Source of the DNA: Arthrobacter ipis
GTDB lineage: Bacteria; Actinomycetota; Actinomycetes; Actinomycetales; Micrococcaceae
DNA: 44,900 nt
Direction: 5' to 3'
Assembly (NCBI RefSeq): GCF_014694315.1
Contig: NZ_JAAOXD010000009.1
Location: 1 to 44,900 of the forward strand
Part shown: positions 14,459 through 22,177 of the stretch, piece after piece
How the letters are laid out: each line of letters begins with the position of its first letter
Position numbering within the stretch: the stretch's first letter is position 1
Translations under genes and position numbers: made by a program
The notes under the pieces: generated by a model
Told to the model about the DNA's origin: nothing
Database searches by the model: none
The model's input: the letters and a program-made list of their open reading frames with translations, nothing else

Positions 14459-15510
14459 GCCGCGCGGGCCGGTGGTGGCTGCTCAGTGACCTTCACCTGG
14501 GCGCGTCGGACGACGACCCCCGCCGCCCCGGAAGAGCGCTGGCCGAGTTCCTGCGCCGCGAGGTGCTCGCAACCTCGGATCCGCAGCAGCACGTCGTCTT
14601 CGTCGGTGACACGTTCGAGCTGGTCGGGCTGGCCGAGGAGGAGAGCGTGGCCCGGCTCGAGTCCATCCTCGCCAGCCACCCGGACACACACAGGGCGCTG
14701 GAGGCGTGTGCGGCACGCGGCGTGCAGCTGCACTTCGTGTCCGGCAACCACGACGTGGAGCTGGCCCGGCCCTCGGTTGCCGCCCGCCTGTCGGCGCTGC
14801 TGTCACCAGCGGAGCCGGCACGGGTCCGGGTGTACCCGTGGTTCCTGCACGTGCCCCGCGTGCTTGTAGCGGAGCACGGGCACCAGCACCACGCGCTGCA
14901 TCGTCTGCCCGAGGTGCTCCGTTCGGCGGTCAACGGCACCGATGAGCTGGACCTGCCACCACTTGCCGCCTGGCACGCCCGGCCGTCGAGTTCGCGCCTG
15001 AGCCGTGCCGGGGCCGTTGCCCGGGCCTGCCTGGCGTCCGAACGGGCGGAACGCCGCGTGCGGGAAGTCGCGTACGGCGAGCTGTTGCAGGCCGAGTCAC
15101 AGCGGCTCGAGCTCGACGGGCTGGCTGTTCGGGATCTGGCCCGCCTGTCCCGGTTCCGGACGATATCGGCACTCCCGGTCGCCGCGACCCGCATGGTCCT
15201 CGCGGCCGCCGGGCGCAGCATCGCCAGCGAGGAGGCTCCTGCTGCGGCGGGCCGGGTTGCCCGTACGCTCGAGGAGCACGGTTGCCGGGTGGCCTGGTAC
15301 GTCTCGGGCCACACCCACCGTGCCCTCGAGTCGGCGCTGGAGGCGAGCCCCACCCGGTACATCAACACCGGCACGTGGGGTTCGGACGTCCGCGGCAGCG
15401 GCCCTGACCAGTCGGACCGTCACACCTTCCCGTACGCCGTCGTCGACGTCGCCTCCGACGGCGCCATAGGCGGCGGGCTGCGGTACTGGCGGCGTCCGGA
15501 CGGGGGCTGA
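14455..15510 (+). CDS. Calcineurin-like metallophosphoesterase
   Basis: The protein has 351 residues from GTG 14455, which overlaps the previous stop (GTGA). All metallophosphoesterase motifs are visible: SDLHLG (11-16), GDTFEL (51-56), GNHD (97-100), HGHQHH (141-146) and SGHTHR near the end. GDxFE resembles LpxH-type pyrophosphatases more than cAMP phosphodiesterases. It has no signal peptide, so it should act in the cytoplasm. As the last gene of the operon it might hydrolyse a lipid-linked or nucleotide pyrophosphate, or reverse the action of the P-loop protein at 8873-9964; both ideas are inference. Confidence 0.8.
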   Translation: MSRAGRWWLLSDLHLGASDDDPRRPGRALAEFLRREVLATSDPQQHVVFVGDTFELVGLAEEESVARLESILASHPDTHRALEACAARGVQLHFVSGNHDVELARPSVAARLSALLSPAEPARVRVYPWFLHVPRVLVAEHGHQHHALHRLPEVLRSAVNGTDELDLPPLAAWHARPSSSRLSRAGAVARACLASERAERRVREVAYGELLQAESQRLELDGLAVRDLARLSRFRTISALPVAATRMVLAAAGRSIASEEAPAAAGRVARTLEEHGCRVAWYVSGHTHRALESALEASPTRYINTGTWGSDVRGSGPDQSDRHTFPYAVVDVASDGAIGGGLRYWRRPDGG

Positions 15511-15676
15511 GCCGTAACCGGTGCCAGCGCACCGCCCGGGCTCGAATTCTCGTGGGGTTTATCCGCGGCGGGTGCGCCCTTTCCGTCAGTCAGCACCGCC
15601 AGGGCTTGTAAGGCATTACTTGGAAGGCATTGCCGCTGCCCAGGCAGGCTGAGCGCCAATCGGATCATGCCGCCGG
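15511..15676. other. Spacer between the two convergent polysaccharide operons
   Basis: This 166-base spacer separates the two operon ends. I see no strong hairpin with a U-tract; only a small CTGCC/GGCAG stem (15636-15647) and a repeated AAGGCATT. The operons may therefore read into each other. Confidence 0.5.
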
Positions 15677-17782
15677 TCAGAAGCCTCGTGCACCGCTTGC
15701 TGCCGGTGTGTTCGGCCCAGCCGCTGGAAGCGTTGCGGGAGTCAGCTTCCTGAGACGCCAGATGGCAATCAGAGCTGCTGACGCCTGGGCGGCGGACCAG
15801 AGCGCTGCCACGCCGAGGAGGCCGAATTCGTGGGCGCCTAGCGAGGCCGGCCCCACGACAAGGACGGCAGCGAAGGCAGCTACGGCTGTGGCCTCGGCGA
15901 GGCGGCCTTGCGCCCGGCACAGACCGAAGTAGACCTGAGTCACGCAGCCCAGCAGCAACGCCGGCACCAGGACAGGAAGCAGGATGGCGGTCGCCGCGTA
16001 CTCCGGGCCAAGGAAACCGAGAAGGTAGGGGCCAGCTATGAGCAACATCGCTCCACCAATGAATGTGAGGGCGAGGCTGGTCTTGAGGGCGGAGGACACC
16101 AGTCCGGGCCTTGACCTGCCTCCGGCCAGCGCGGTCTGCAGGGAGAACCCGGAAGACTGAGGAAAGAAGAAAACCGCCGAAGCCATCATCCACGCCATGT
16201 ACCAGGATGCGGTTGCGGCCGGGCCGAGCGTAGCGGCCACGATCAGTGGAAGGAGATAGCGGGGGGCGCGGTCTGCGAGCATCAGCGCATGGTTCGGCAG
16301 GCCCGGTTTCAGCAGCCGCAGGACCGGTCGGACCCGGAGCCCGTGCTTCCAGTCCGGTGACACTCCGGCACGGTTGAGCTGGCGCAGCCCGAGGACCACA
16401 CTGCCCAGGGCGCCCGCGCCCACCGCCACCACGACCACTGCCACTTCCCGGATGCCGGCGGCCATGGCGAAGACCAGCACAGCCAGTTGCACCAGGCTCT
16501 GGGTCAGGCTCCTGACCAGCGCGCGGTCGGAGCGTTCCTGCGCCACGCACACGTGGTCCAGCTGGTACGCGACAGCGGCGAACAGTGCCGTCGCGGTGAA
16601 CATCCCGGTTATGACGGGATCGTTCCAGGCCAGGCCCACGCCAGACCCCAGCCAGTAGGTCACCGCCGCCACGGCACCGGACAACACGACTGTGGAAATC
16701 CCGACGGCGAGGAGGCTGCTGGCAATCAGCCGGCGGCCGCCGTCGGACTGTTCGGGGAGCAGGGTAAGCGTGGCCGGCCCGACCCCCAGCATCCCAAGAT
16801 GCACCGACAGGAGGGCCGCGGCCACCACCGCAGAACCCATGCCGAGCTGCGCGGGCGGCAGCATGATCGCCGCCATCGCCCAGAACAGGAAACCGGTGGC
16901 CATCGGGGCCACCCGGGCGGCGGTCAGCCAGGCGGCGTTCCCGCTCACCGACAGGCCGGTGCCGGGCGGCCGCAGGAGCTCGCCGAACATCGACCTGTAG
17001 TTGTACACGAGGAAGCAGGCCCAGTACGCAAGGAACCGGGGCGCGTGCAGCAGCGACAGGCCGGCGCCGCGGATGGTGGCCAGCAGCGGCAGCAGCACAA
17101 GCCAGCCGGCACGGCCTGGGTGCTTGCGGACCGTGCGGGCCAGCCCGGCGCCGTCCTGGAGCCACTGGTCACGGGCGGCGCCGAAGGTGTCCAGGAACCG
17201 GTGCCGCACCGCCGTGATGCTGGAAATGCCAAGCCGGTAGCCGGCCTCTTCCAGCCTGATCCTCAGCTTGATGTCCTCGCCGGAGCGGAAGGTGTTATCG
17301 AACGCCACAGACAGCAGGACTTTCCTTCGCATGAGGGTGGCGCGCACGCCGAACCACGAGCGTACCCGGCTGTGGTCGTGGTGCCAGGCCAGGGCCGCAC
17401 CCCAGTATCCGGGCCCATCCGCCTCGCTGACCAGGCCGAACTGCAGGCCGTCGTAGCCGCAGGCCTTGAACTCGTCCAGGAGACCGCCCAAAGCGCCCGG
17501 CGGAAGGACGACGTCGGGGTCGATAAATGCTACGAGGTCGGAACAGGCGTTCTCGACACCCAGCATCCGCGCTGCCGGCAACCCGCGGCCCTCATCAGAG
17601 ATGACGCGGGCGCCCATGGAGCGTGCGATCTCCACTGTATTGTCCGTAGAGCAGCCATCCACCACGATGATCTCGCGCGGTCTTTCCGCGCGGATGGACT
17701 CCAGGCATTCGGCAAGCCAGCGCGCCGCATTCCGCGCGGGAACCACCACGGATATTTCGAGGTCGCTGACGTGTGCACGCAA
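15677..17782 (-). CDS. Fusion protein: GT2 glycosyltransferase plus MOP-type flippase
   Basis: The protein has 701 residues. Residues 1-270 are a GT2 domain: VVVPARNAARW, EIIVVDGCSTDNT, FIDPDVVLP as DxD, GYWGAALAWHH, RSGEDIKLR. The rest, about 14 helices, is a Wzx-like flippase (GLPNHALMLADRAPRYLLPL, SWYMAWMMAS). On the plus strand these are two genes (9975-10787 and 10784-12067) overlapping by ATGA, so this is a fused paralogue. It would join sugar transfer to export. The start is TTG 17782 with GGAGGAG upstream; the P-loop gene stops one base earlier. The junction around residues 275-290 (LLRPPGTGLSVSGN) shows no sign of a frameshift. Confidence 0.82.
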   Translation of the reverse strand: MRAHVSDLEISVVVPARNAARWLAECLESIRAERPREIIVVDGCSTDNTVEIARSMGARVISDEGRGLPAARMLGVENACSDLVAFIDPDVVLPPGALGGLLDEFKACGYDGLQFGLVSEADGPGYWGAALAWHHDHSRVRSWFGVRATLMRRKVLLSVAFDNTFRSGEDIKLRIRLEEAGYRLGISSITAVRHRFLDTFGAARDQWLQDGAGLARTVRKHPGRAGWLVLLPLLATIRGAGLSLLHAPRFLAYWACFLVYNYRSMFGELLRPPGTGLSVSGNAAWLTAARVAPMATGFLFWAMAAIMLPPAQLGMGSAVVAAALLSVHLGMLGVGPATLTLLPEQSDGGRRLIASSLLAVGISTVVLSGAVAAVTYWLGSGVGLAWNDPVITGMFTATALFAAVAYQLDHVCVAQERSDRALVRSLTQSLVQLAVLVFAMAAGIREVAVVVVAVGAGALGSVVLGLRQLNRAGVSPDWKHGLRVRPVLRLLKPGLPNHALMLADRAPRYLLPLIVAATLGPAATASWYMAWMMASAVFFFPQSSGFSLQTALAGGRSRPGLVSSALKTSLALTFIGGAMLLIAGPYLLGFLGPEYAATAILLPVLVPALLLGCVTQVYFGLCRAQGRLAEATAVAAFAAVLVVGPASLGAHEFGLLGVAALWSAAQASAALIAIWRLRKLTPATLPAAGPNTPAASGARGF

Positions 17783-17783
17783 C

Positions 17784-18884
17784 TCACTCCTCCAGCTTGG
17801 AGCTGATCAGGCCGGCCACATAGTCCGATGTCCTGTCGGCGGACCAGGAGGCGGGAATTCTGAGCAGGGAGCAGGGCACGTCCTCAAGGGCGCGGCGGAC
17901 CACGGCTGCCTTCTGGCTGAAAAATTCTTCCAGCGGAACGAGGCCCGTCGCGCCAAGGGCCTCGATCAGCCGCCGTGACACCACCGGGAGCTCGGAGTGG
18001 AAGTTCCCGACGATGCGGGAGGTCATCCACTCGCGGCTGCGTGTTTCCAGCCGGGCTTCGGAACCGTCGTAGCGTTCCAGGAAGATGGCCAGCCGGGTGA
18101 GCGCCGCCGATGAGATGCCGTCCTGTCCGAAAACCTGCTCCGGATGGACCATGCGGTGCTCCGGGGACCATTGCCGGGTGAAGGCGGCGGTCTTCGGATA
18201 GCGGACGATGACCGGATGGACAGCCGTGGCAAGGTGGGCCACCGTGTTCGTCAGCCAGCCCGGAGCCAAAGGCTTACGGGCGCCGCTGAACACCTCGGGA
18301 TAGATCCTGCGGTGGTGCGGCTTGAGGAACATCGGTTTGGCATAGCCCATGAGCATGCTGTCGGCATCCAGGAACGCCCAGTCGTCGGCCATGAACCGCA
18401 CGCCGGGCATGGCCGTAAGCTTCGCGACCGTACTGGTCTTGCCCACTCCGCCCCAGGCCGGAAGCAGGACTCCGGAGCCGCGGAAATCAACCACCGCCGC
18501 ATGGATCATGGCGGCGTTCTGCCTGATGCAGAGACGGTCCAGTAGGGGAATGACGGCCGTCAGCAGCTCGCCGCGGCCCTGGACCGAGTAACCATCCCGG
18601 GTTTCCTGGACCTGAACGCGGTCCGCCGGGATATGGAGCGACTCCGGCGTGAACCGGAAGGCATCCTCGGCGTGCGACTGTTCCGCCACGTCCGCCATTT
18701 CCGCGCTAACATGCAGGCGAAGCGGTGCCCGGGACGGTCCCAGGAACGGAGCGAGCATGTCACGCAGCTGCGCTTCGCCAGGCGTGCCGGGGGCCACATC
18801 GATGCCCACGAGGCCGTGGACATCGAAGCTGGCGCCCGTGGACGGGAGCGAGTCCCTCAGGACGTCTTTTTCCGACTGACTCAT
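17784..18884 (-). CDS. HprK-like P-loop kinase/ATPase (paralogue 2)
   Basis: The protein has 366 residues from ATG 18884, with GGAGGG nine bases upstream. Walker A LPAWGGVGKTS (141-151) and MADDWAF (165-171) mirror the plus-strand paralogue, and the HprK-like ADD motif is better preserved here. YAKPMFLKPHHRRIYPEVF and RQWSPEHRMVHPE are shared too, as is the N-terminal FDVHGLVGIDV...AQLRDMLAPF region. The ATG overlaps the stop of the 22-residue micro-gene upstream. The GT2-flippase fusion follows directly. Substrate unknown; presence of the same protein beside a GT2/flippase in both operons suggests a role in regulating or priming polymer synthesis. Confidence 0.7.
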   Translation of the reverse strand: MSQSEKDVLRDSLPSTGASFDVHGLVGIDVAPGTPGEAQLRDMLAPFLGPSRAPLRLHVSAEMADVAEQSHAEDAFRFTPESLHIPADRVQVQETRDGYSVQGRGELLTAVIPLLDRLCIRQNAAMIHAAVVDFRGSGVLLPAWGGVGKTSTVAKLTAMPGVRFMADDWAFLDADSMLMGYAKPMFLKPHHRRIYPEVFSGARKPLAPGWLTNTVAHLATAVHPVIVRYPKTAAFTRQWSPEHRMVHPEQVFGQDGISSAALTRLAIFLERYDGSEARLETRSREWMTSRIVGNFHSELPVVSRRLIEALGATGLVPLEEFFSQKAAVVRRALEDVPCSLLRIPASWSADRTSDYVAGLISSKLEE

Positions 18885-18949
18885 GCTTCCGGCCCTCCAG
18901 CGGTCTCGATGATTCGGGCAAAGTTGCCCTGCGGGTACATCCGGATCAT
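18881..18949 (-). CDS. 22-residue micro-gene coupled to both neighbours
   Basis: ATG (18949-18947) overlaps the TGA of the upstream GT2 gene, and TGA (18883-18881) overlaps the ATG of the P-loop gene, both as ATGA. CTGGAGGGA lies four to six bases before the start, so a ribosome signal exists. The peptide begins MIRMYPQGNFARIIET and ends AGGPEA, giving 22 residues with a mixed charge pattern and no clear helix or signal sequence. It may be a real small protein that works with the P-loop protein, or only a coupling device that carries ribosomes across the gap. No equivalent was found before the plus-strand P-loop gene. Confidence 0.55.
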   Translation of the reverse strand: MIRMYPQGNFARIIETAGGPEA

Positions 18950-19953
18950 TTGACTTCCCTCCAGCTGGCGTGGGACTCGTGCGGCTCGAGGCCCCCGCCA
19001 GTGGGATCAAGGGGCAGGCGGCGTCCCCGGATGTACCCGCAAGTAGTTACGGCCAGCACGGCGACCGTTGCCATCGCCCGCCGGAATCCGGCAGGGTCCG
19101 TTCCCCGGATCCTGCCCAGGATGCCCGCGGCCACAGCACGGGGCAGCACGCCGCGGACGTACCGGCGTTCAGGGCCCAGGGCGCGCTTGTGGCCGACGAT
19201 CTTGCTGACCAGAGCTTTTGATATCCCCTCAGACCAGCCGCGCCGCAGCATGTAGTTCAGCGTGCCCCGCTGCGCGGGGACGTAATGGTTCACCACGGCC
19301 GCCGGTTCGTACACCACGCGGCCGCCCGGCGAACCTATGGCAGCGCGGATGCAGATTTCCGTCTCCTCGCAGCCCAAAGGCAGCGAGTTCTGCCTGCCCA
19401 GGGAGGTGTTGAAACCACCCACCACCTGGATAACCTGGGAACGGAAGGACATATTGGCGCCGATGACGTTGCGGACCTCGGCCGCCACCTTGGGCATGCC
19501 GCGGTGCGTGCAGCCGATGATCCAGTCCAGTTCCTCGCCGAAGTAGGCCGGCCGGCTTGTTTCCCATTCCGGCACCACACGTCCACCCACGGCCAGCACA
19601 TCGGGGTCGTCGTAGAGGGCCGTCAGCCGCTCCAGCCAGTCCGGGGCCGCCACTGCATCGTCATCGAGGAAGGCAACGACGCCGGCCGTTGCCGCCGCCG
19701 CCCCCGTGTTCCGTGCTCCGGAGAGGCCTTTGGGACCCGTGTTCTCCAGGAGCACGACATCATCGACCGAGAAGATGAGCCGCTTGTACAGGTCAACGTT
19801 ATAGTCGACCACCACGATGGTCTGCTGGGGCGGCACCGTTTGTGCGCGGACGGATTCGACGGCGGCCATCAGCCGGTCCCATCGGTCTTCCGTGTAGGAG
19901 CAGATCACCACCGAAACGGCCGGAAGCCCTTCAGCGTGGTTCACGTTAATCAC
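18946..19953 (-). CDS. GT2 family glycosyltransferase
   Basis: The protein has 335 residues. It has VVICSYTEDRW at strand 1, NTGPKGLSGARNTGAAAA, the DxD region AFLDDDAVAAPDW, GANMSFR and ETEICIR at the acceptor side, with a hydrophobic helix near the C-terminus (VAVLAVTTCGYI). This is the GT-A fold of processive or single-transfer GT2 enzymes. It begins at GTG 19953, overlapping the previous gene by eight bases, and ends where the 22-residue gene begins. A sugar nucleotide donor is expected; the specific sugar is unknown. It has no obvious counterpart in the plus-strand operon. Confidence 0.85.
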   Translation of the reverse strand: MINVNHAEGLPAVSVVICSYTEDRWDRLMAAVESVRAQTVPPQQTIVVVDYNVDLYKRLIFSVDDVVLLENTGPKGLSGARNTGAAAATAGVVAFLDDDAVAAPDWLERLTALYDDPDVLAVGGRVVPEWETSRPAYFGEELDWIIGCTHRGMPKVAAEVRNVIGANMSFRSQVIQVVGGFNTSLGRQNSLPLGCEETEICIRAAIGSPGGRVVYEPAAVVNHYVPAQRGTLNYMLRRGWSEGISKALVSKIVGHKRALGPERRYVRGVLPRAVAAGILGRIRGTDPAGFRRAMATVAVLAVTTCGYIRGRRLPLDPTGGGLEPHESHASWREVK

Positions 19954-20809
19954 CTGCTATCAGGCCAAGGACGGTTGCCGGATCCGTCGGAATGTGGGGG
20001 AGGGAGATGCTGGGGTACCTGTATTTCACGCGCCTGAGCGACTCCGGCCGGGCGCCGGCCGTGGGTGCTTCCCAGCCCACGCATTCACGGGCCAGGGTCC
20101 TCAGCACGCGCCACCCGTCGCGGAATGTATGCAGGTTGGAATTGCCGGAGATCCGGTTGAGTTCGTTGCTGGGCACCTCGGCGATCCGCAAACCAGCCCT
20201 GGACGCACGGACGATCAGCTCGGTCTCGATTTCGAACCCTTCCGACGCCAGCTCAAGGATCTGCAGGCACTCCCGCCGCATGGCGATGTAGCCGTAGCAA
20301 AGGTCGGAATAGTTGCTATGGAGCACCACGTTGGCCAGGCGCGTCAGGGCCCGGTTGCCGGCGCTGCGGAGCAGCGTGATGTCCTCAGACCCGCCACCGG
20401 TGACGTACCGGGAGCCCTTGACGAAGTCGAACTCATGCTGCAGCGGGGTGACGAACCAGCCTATTTCCTGCGGATCCATGCTCCCGTCGGCGTCCAGCAT
20501 GACGATGATGTCACCAGAGGCCGCAGCGAGCCCGGCCCGTACGGCGAAACCCTTGCCGGCGTTGGTTTCCGAGACCACCACCACGTCGAGGCGCAGGGCA
20601 CGGGCGACGTCGACCGTGCTGTCCAGTGAACGGCCGTCGACGATCACCACTTCGTCCACGTACGAGGGCATGCGGCGCAGAACCCACGGGAGGTTCATGG
20701 CTTCGTTCAGGGTGGGAATCACCACGCTGATGGAGGCCAGAGGAACTGGCGCCGGACTTGGTGCACGAACAGTCGAAACTTGTATGGGGATGGTCACTAG
20801 CCTCACCAC
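19946..20809 (-). CDS. GT2 glycosyltransferase, polyprenyl-phosphate type
   Basis: Up to 287 residues. VVIPTLNEAMNL, VIVDGRSLDSTVDVA, ETNAGKGFAVRAGLAAA and IIVMLDADGSMDP (DxD) match GT2 enzymes that charge polyprenyl phosphate (DPM1/Ppm1-like), and GYIAMRRECL and EIETELIVRA follow. It might supply a polyprenyl-phosphate sugar to the GT-C-like protein of the other operon. It starts at GTG 20809, 20806 or 20797, in the same leader context as the gene at 6608; the first ten residues MVRLVTIPIQ match that protein except for one position, then the sequences diverge completely. First gene of the minus-strand operon. Confidence 0.85.
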   Translation of the reverse strand: MVRLVTIPIQVSTVRAPSPAPVPLASISVVIPTLNEAMNLPWVLRRMPSYVDEVVIVDGRSLDSTVDVARALRLDVVVVSETNAGKGFAVRAGLAAASGDIIVMLDADGSMDPQEIGWFVTPLQHEFDFVKGSRYVTGGGSEDITLLRSAGNRALTRLANVVLHSNYSDLCYGYIAMRRECLQILELASEGFEIETELIVRASRAGLRIAEVPSNELNRISGNSNLHTFRDGWRVLRTLARECVGWEAPTAGARPESLRRVKYRYPSISLPHIPTDPATVLGLIAGD

Positions 20810-20997
20810 TCATTGGGGTCGTATGCCTATGCCCCTCCCGAGCAGCCTCCCCGGCTGGTTACGGGGAATCGAAGCGCCTGCTGCTGCGGTCCTGGCAACT
20901 TGCTTGCACTCCCCCTCGGACTATGTTCGGCTGAGCAGCCTGTAAAAAGCTTGGGATTCCTTGAAACAGCCCCAGTTTTGGGGGTCGGGGATTCCTT
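20810..20997 (-). promoter_or_regulatory. Structured leader/promoter of the minus-strand polysaccharide operon, copy 2
   Basis: This is the inverted copy of 6432-6607. On the minus strand it has CCCCA-N4-TGGGG, AAGGAATCCCAAGC (20962-20949), TTTTTACA, the 52-base block (20919-20868) with two differences from copy 1, and the same GATGAGTGGTGAGG-like run, here AATGAGTGGTGAGG, into the coding start. TCCGAG (20920-20915) pairs with CTCGGG (20842-20837), weaker than in copy 1. The internal hairpin is CCCCG (20866-20862) with CGGGG (20853-20849), rebuilt with different bases and a one-base shift. The distance from conserved block to start is the same (54 bases). A second AAGGAATCCCC (20997-20987) lies further upstream, towards the divergent GH16 gene. 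Confidence 0.72.
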
Positions 20998-21031
20998 GGT
21001 ATCCCCAAGTCCCAAATGCCACACTTTCCCC

Positions 21032-22165
21032 ATGGTCACCCCAGTTCACCGCAACTCCCATAGGCGACGCGGCCGGCGGTTCGCCTTACTGTCGGCAGTG
21101 CTGACGCTGACAGCATGCGGCCTTATGACTGGACCGCTGGGTCAGGAAGCTCCACGCCTTCCGCTTGACAGGTTGCCTGCGGCTGAGCCGTCCGAATGGC
21201 CCAGTGCAGCACCACCGTTGGCGGCTCGACCCACTGCAACGGCACCGCCCCCAACAGAACGCGCTGCGGCCTCACCACGCTCGACTGCAGCCGCTTCAGC
21301 GGGAGGGGCCAGAAAAGCCCAGCCCGTAGCCCCGCAGCCTGCCCCGACTCTCCGGGCAGTTGAACCGCCGGCACCGGAATCCCCTGCCGCACCGTTGCCT
21401 TCTCCTGATCTACTGGCACAGAAGCTGCCGGTAGGTGACCTGCCCGGCTGGAAACAGGTATTCCTGGAGGATTTCAACAACGGCAACGTGCCAGTAGGTG
21501 CGTTTCCAGGTCCGGCCTACTCGGAAAAATGGAGTGCCGGCTACAAGGACGGAACACCGGATACCGCAGGCCAAAGAGGAGCAAAATCCCGCTATTACCC
21601 GTCTAAGGTGCTGAGTGTCAAGAACGGCATGCTTGACTGGTATCTCCACATGGAAAACGGCATCTCCATGGGCGCAGCGCCTACTCCCAAGATTCCGCAC
21701 AACAGCTCTCGCGCCGGTGGCTTGCTGCCGCGGCACAATAGCCTGCTATACGGAAGGATCTCGGTGAGGTTCAAGGCCGATTCACTGCACGGCTACAAAG
21801 CCGCTTGGCTCTTATGGCCCGATAGCGGTGTGTGGCCCAGGGACGGCGAGCTCGACTACCCCGAGGGTGACCTGTCAAGAAGCTTTTATGGCGCTGTCCA
21901 TTACAGGGGGAATGATCCCAAGGCAACTGACGTGTTCCGGTCACAGGTGACCTTCGCTGATTGGCATGTAGCCACGTTGGAGTGGACCCCGGGCAAGGTC
22001 GAATTTTTCCTTGACGGCAAATCACTGGGAGCAGGCACAATAGCGACGCCGATAACGCCGATGCACTATATTCTCCAGACCGAGTCGTGCCTTACCGGCT
22101 GTCCGGCGCCAGCGACGGCAGGGCACCTCTACCTGGATTGGATCGCAATCTGGAAGCCGGCATGA
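21032..22165 (+). CDS. GH16 family glycoside hydrolase, lipoprotein
   Basis: The protein has 377 residues from ATG 21032. The N-region is basic (HRNSHRRRGRR), then comes a lipobox LTLTAC with Cys29 as the lipidated residue. A Pro/Ala-rich spacer (about 30-175) leads to a GH16 domain: VFLEDFNNG, KAAWLLWPDSGVWPRDGELDYPEGD with the catalytic ExDxxE (Glu273, Asp275, Glu278), and WHVATLEWTPGKVEFFLDGK. GH16 enzymes cleave beta-1,3/1,4 glucans and related polymers. It is divergent from the minus-strand operon, sharing a 222-base intergenic region, and could trim or release the polymer made there. Substrate is not predictable from the sequence alone. Confidence 0.85.
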   Translation: MVTPVHRNSHRRRGRRFALLSAVLTLTACGLMTGPLGQEAPRLPLDRLPAAEPSEWPSAAPPLAARPTATAPPPTERAAASPRSTAAASAGGARKAQPVAPQPAPTLRAVEPPAPESPAAPLPSPDLLAQKLPVGDLPGWKQVFLEDFNNGNVPVGAFPGPAYSEKWSAGYKDGTPDTAGQRGAKSRYYPSKVLSVKNGMLDWYLHMENGISMGAAPTPKIPHNSSRAGGLLPRHNSLLYGRISVRFKADSLHGYKAAWLLWPDSGVWPRDGELDYPEGDLSRSFYGAVHYRGNDPKATDVFRSQVTFADWHVATLEWTPGKVEFFLDGKSLGAGTIATPITPMHYILQTESCLTGCPAPATAGHLYLDWIAIWKPA

Positions 22166-22177
22166 GTTCCGGCCCGG

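Noticed and set aside
15511..15676. Bidirectional terminator between the convergent polysaccharide operons
   Set aside because: Only short stems without U-tracts were found; none is convincing.
18881..18949. The 22-residue peptide as a RiPP precursor (lasso or similar) with the HprK-like protein as its tailoring kinase
   Set aside because: No cyclase, leader peptidase or RiPP recognition element is nearby, and the peptide has no clear leader/core division.
6432..20997. The inverted leader copies as the terminal repeats of a composite transposon carrying the whole locus
   Set aside because: No transposase or target-site duplication is visible, the copies stop at the start codons of the first genes, and pairing is kept despite base changes. 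Regulatory leader duplication explains the pattern better.
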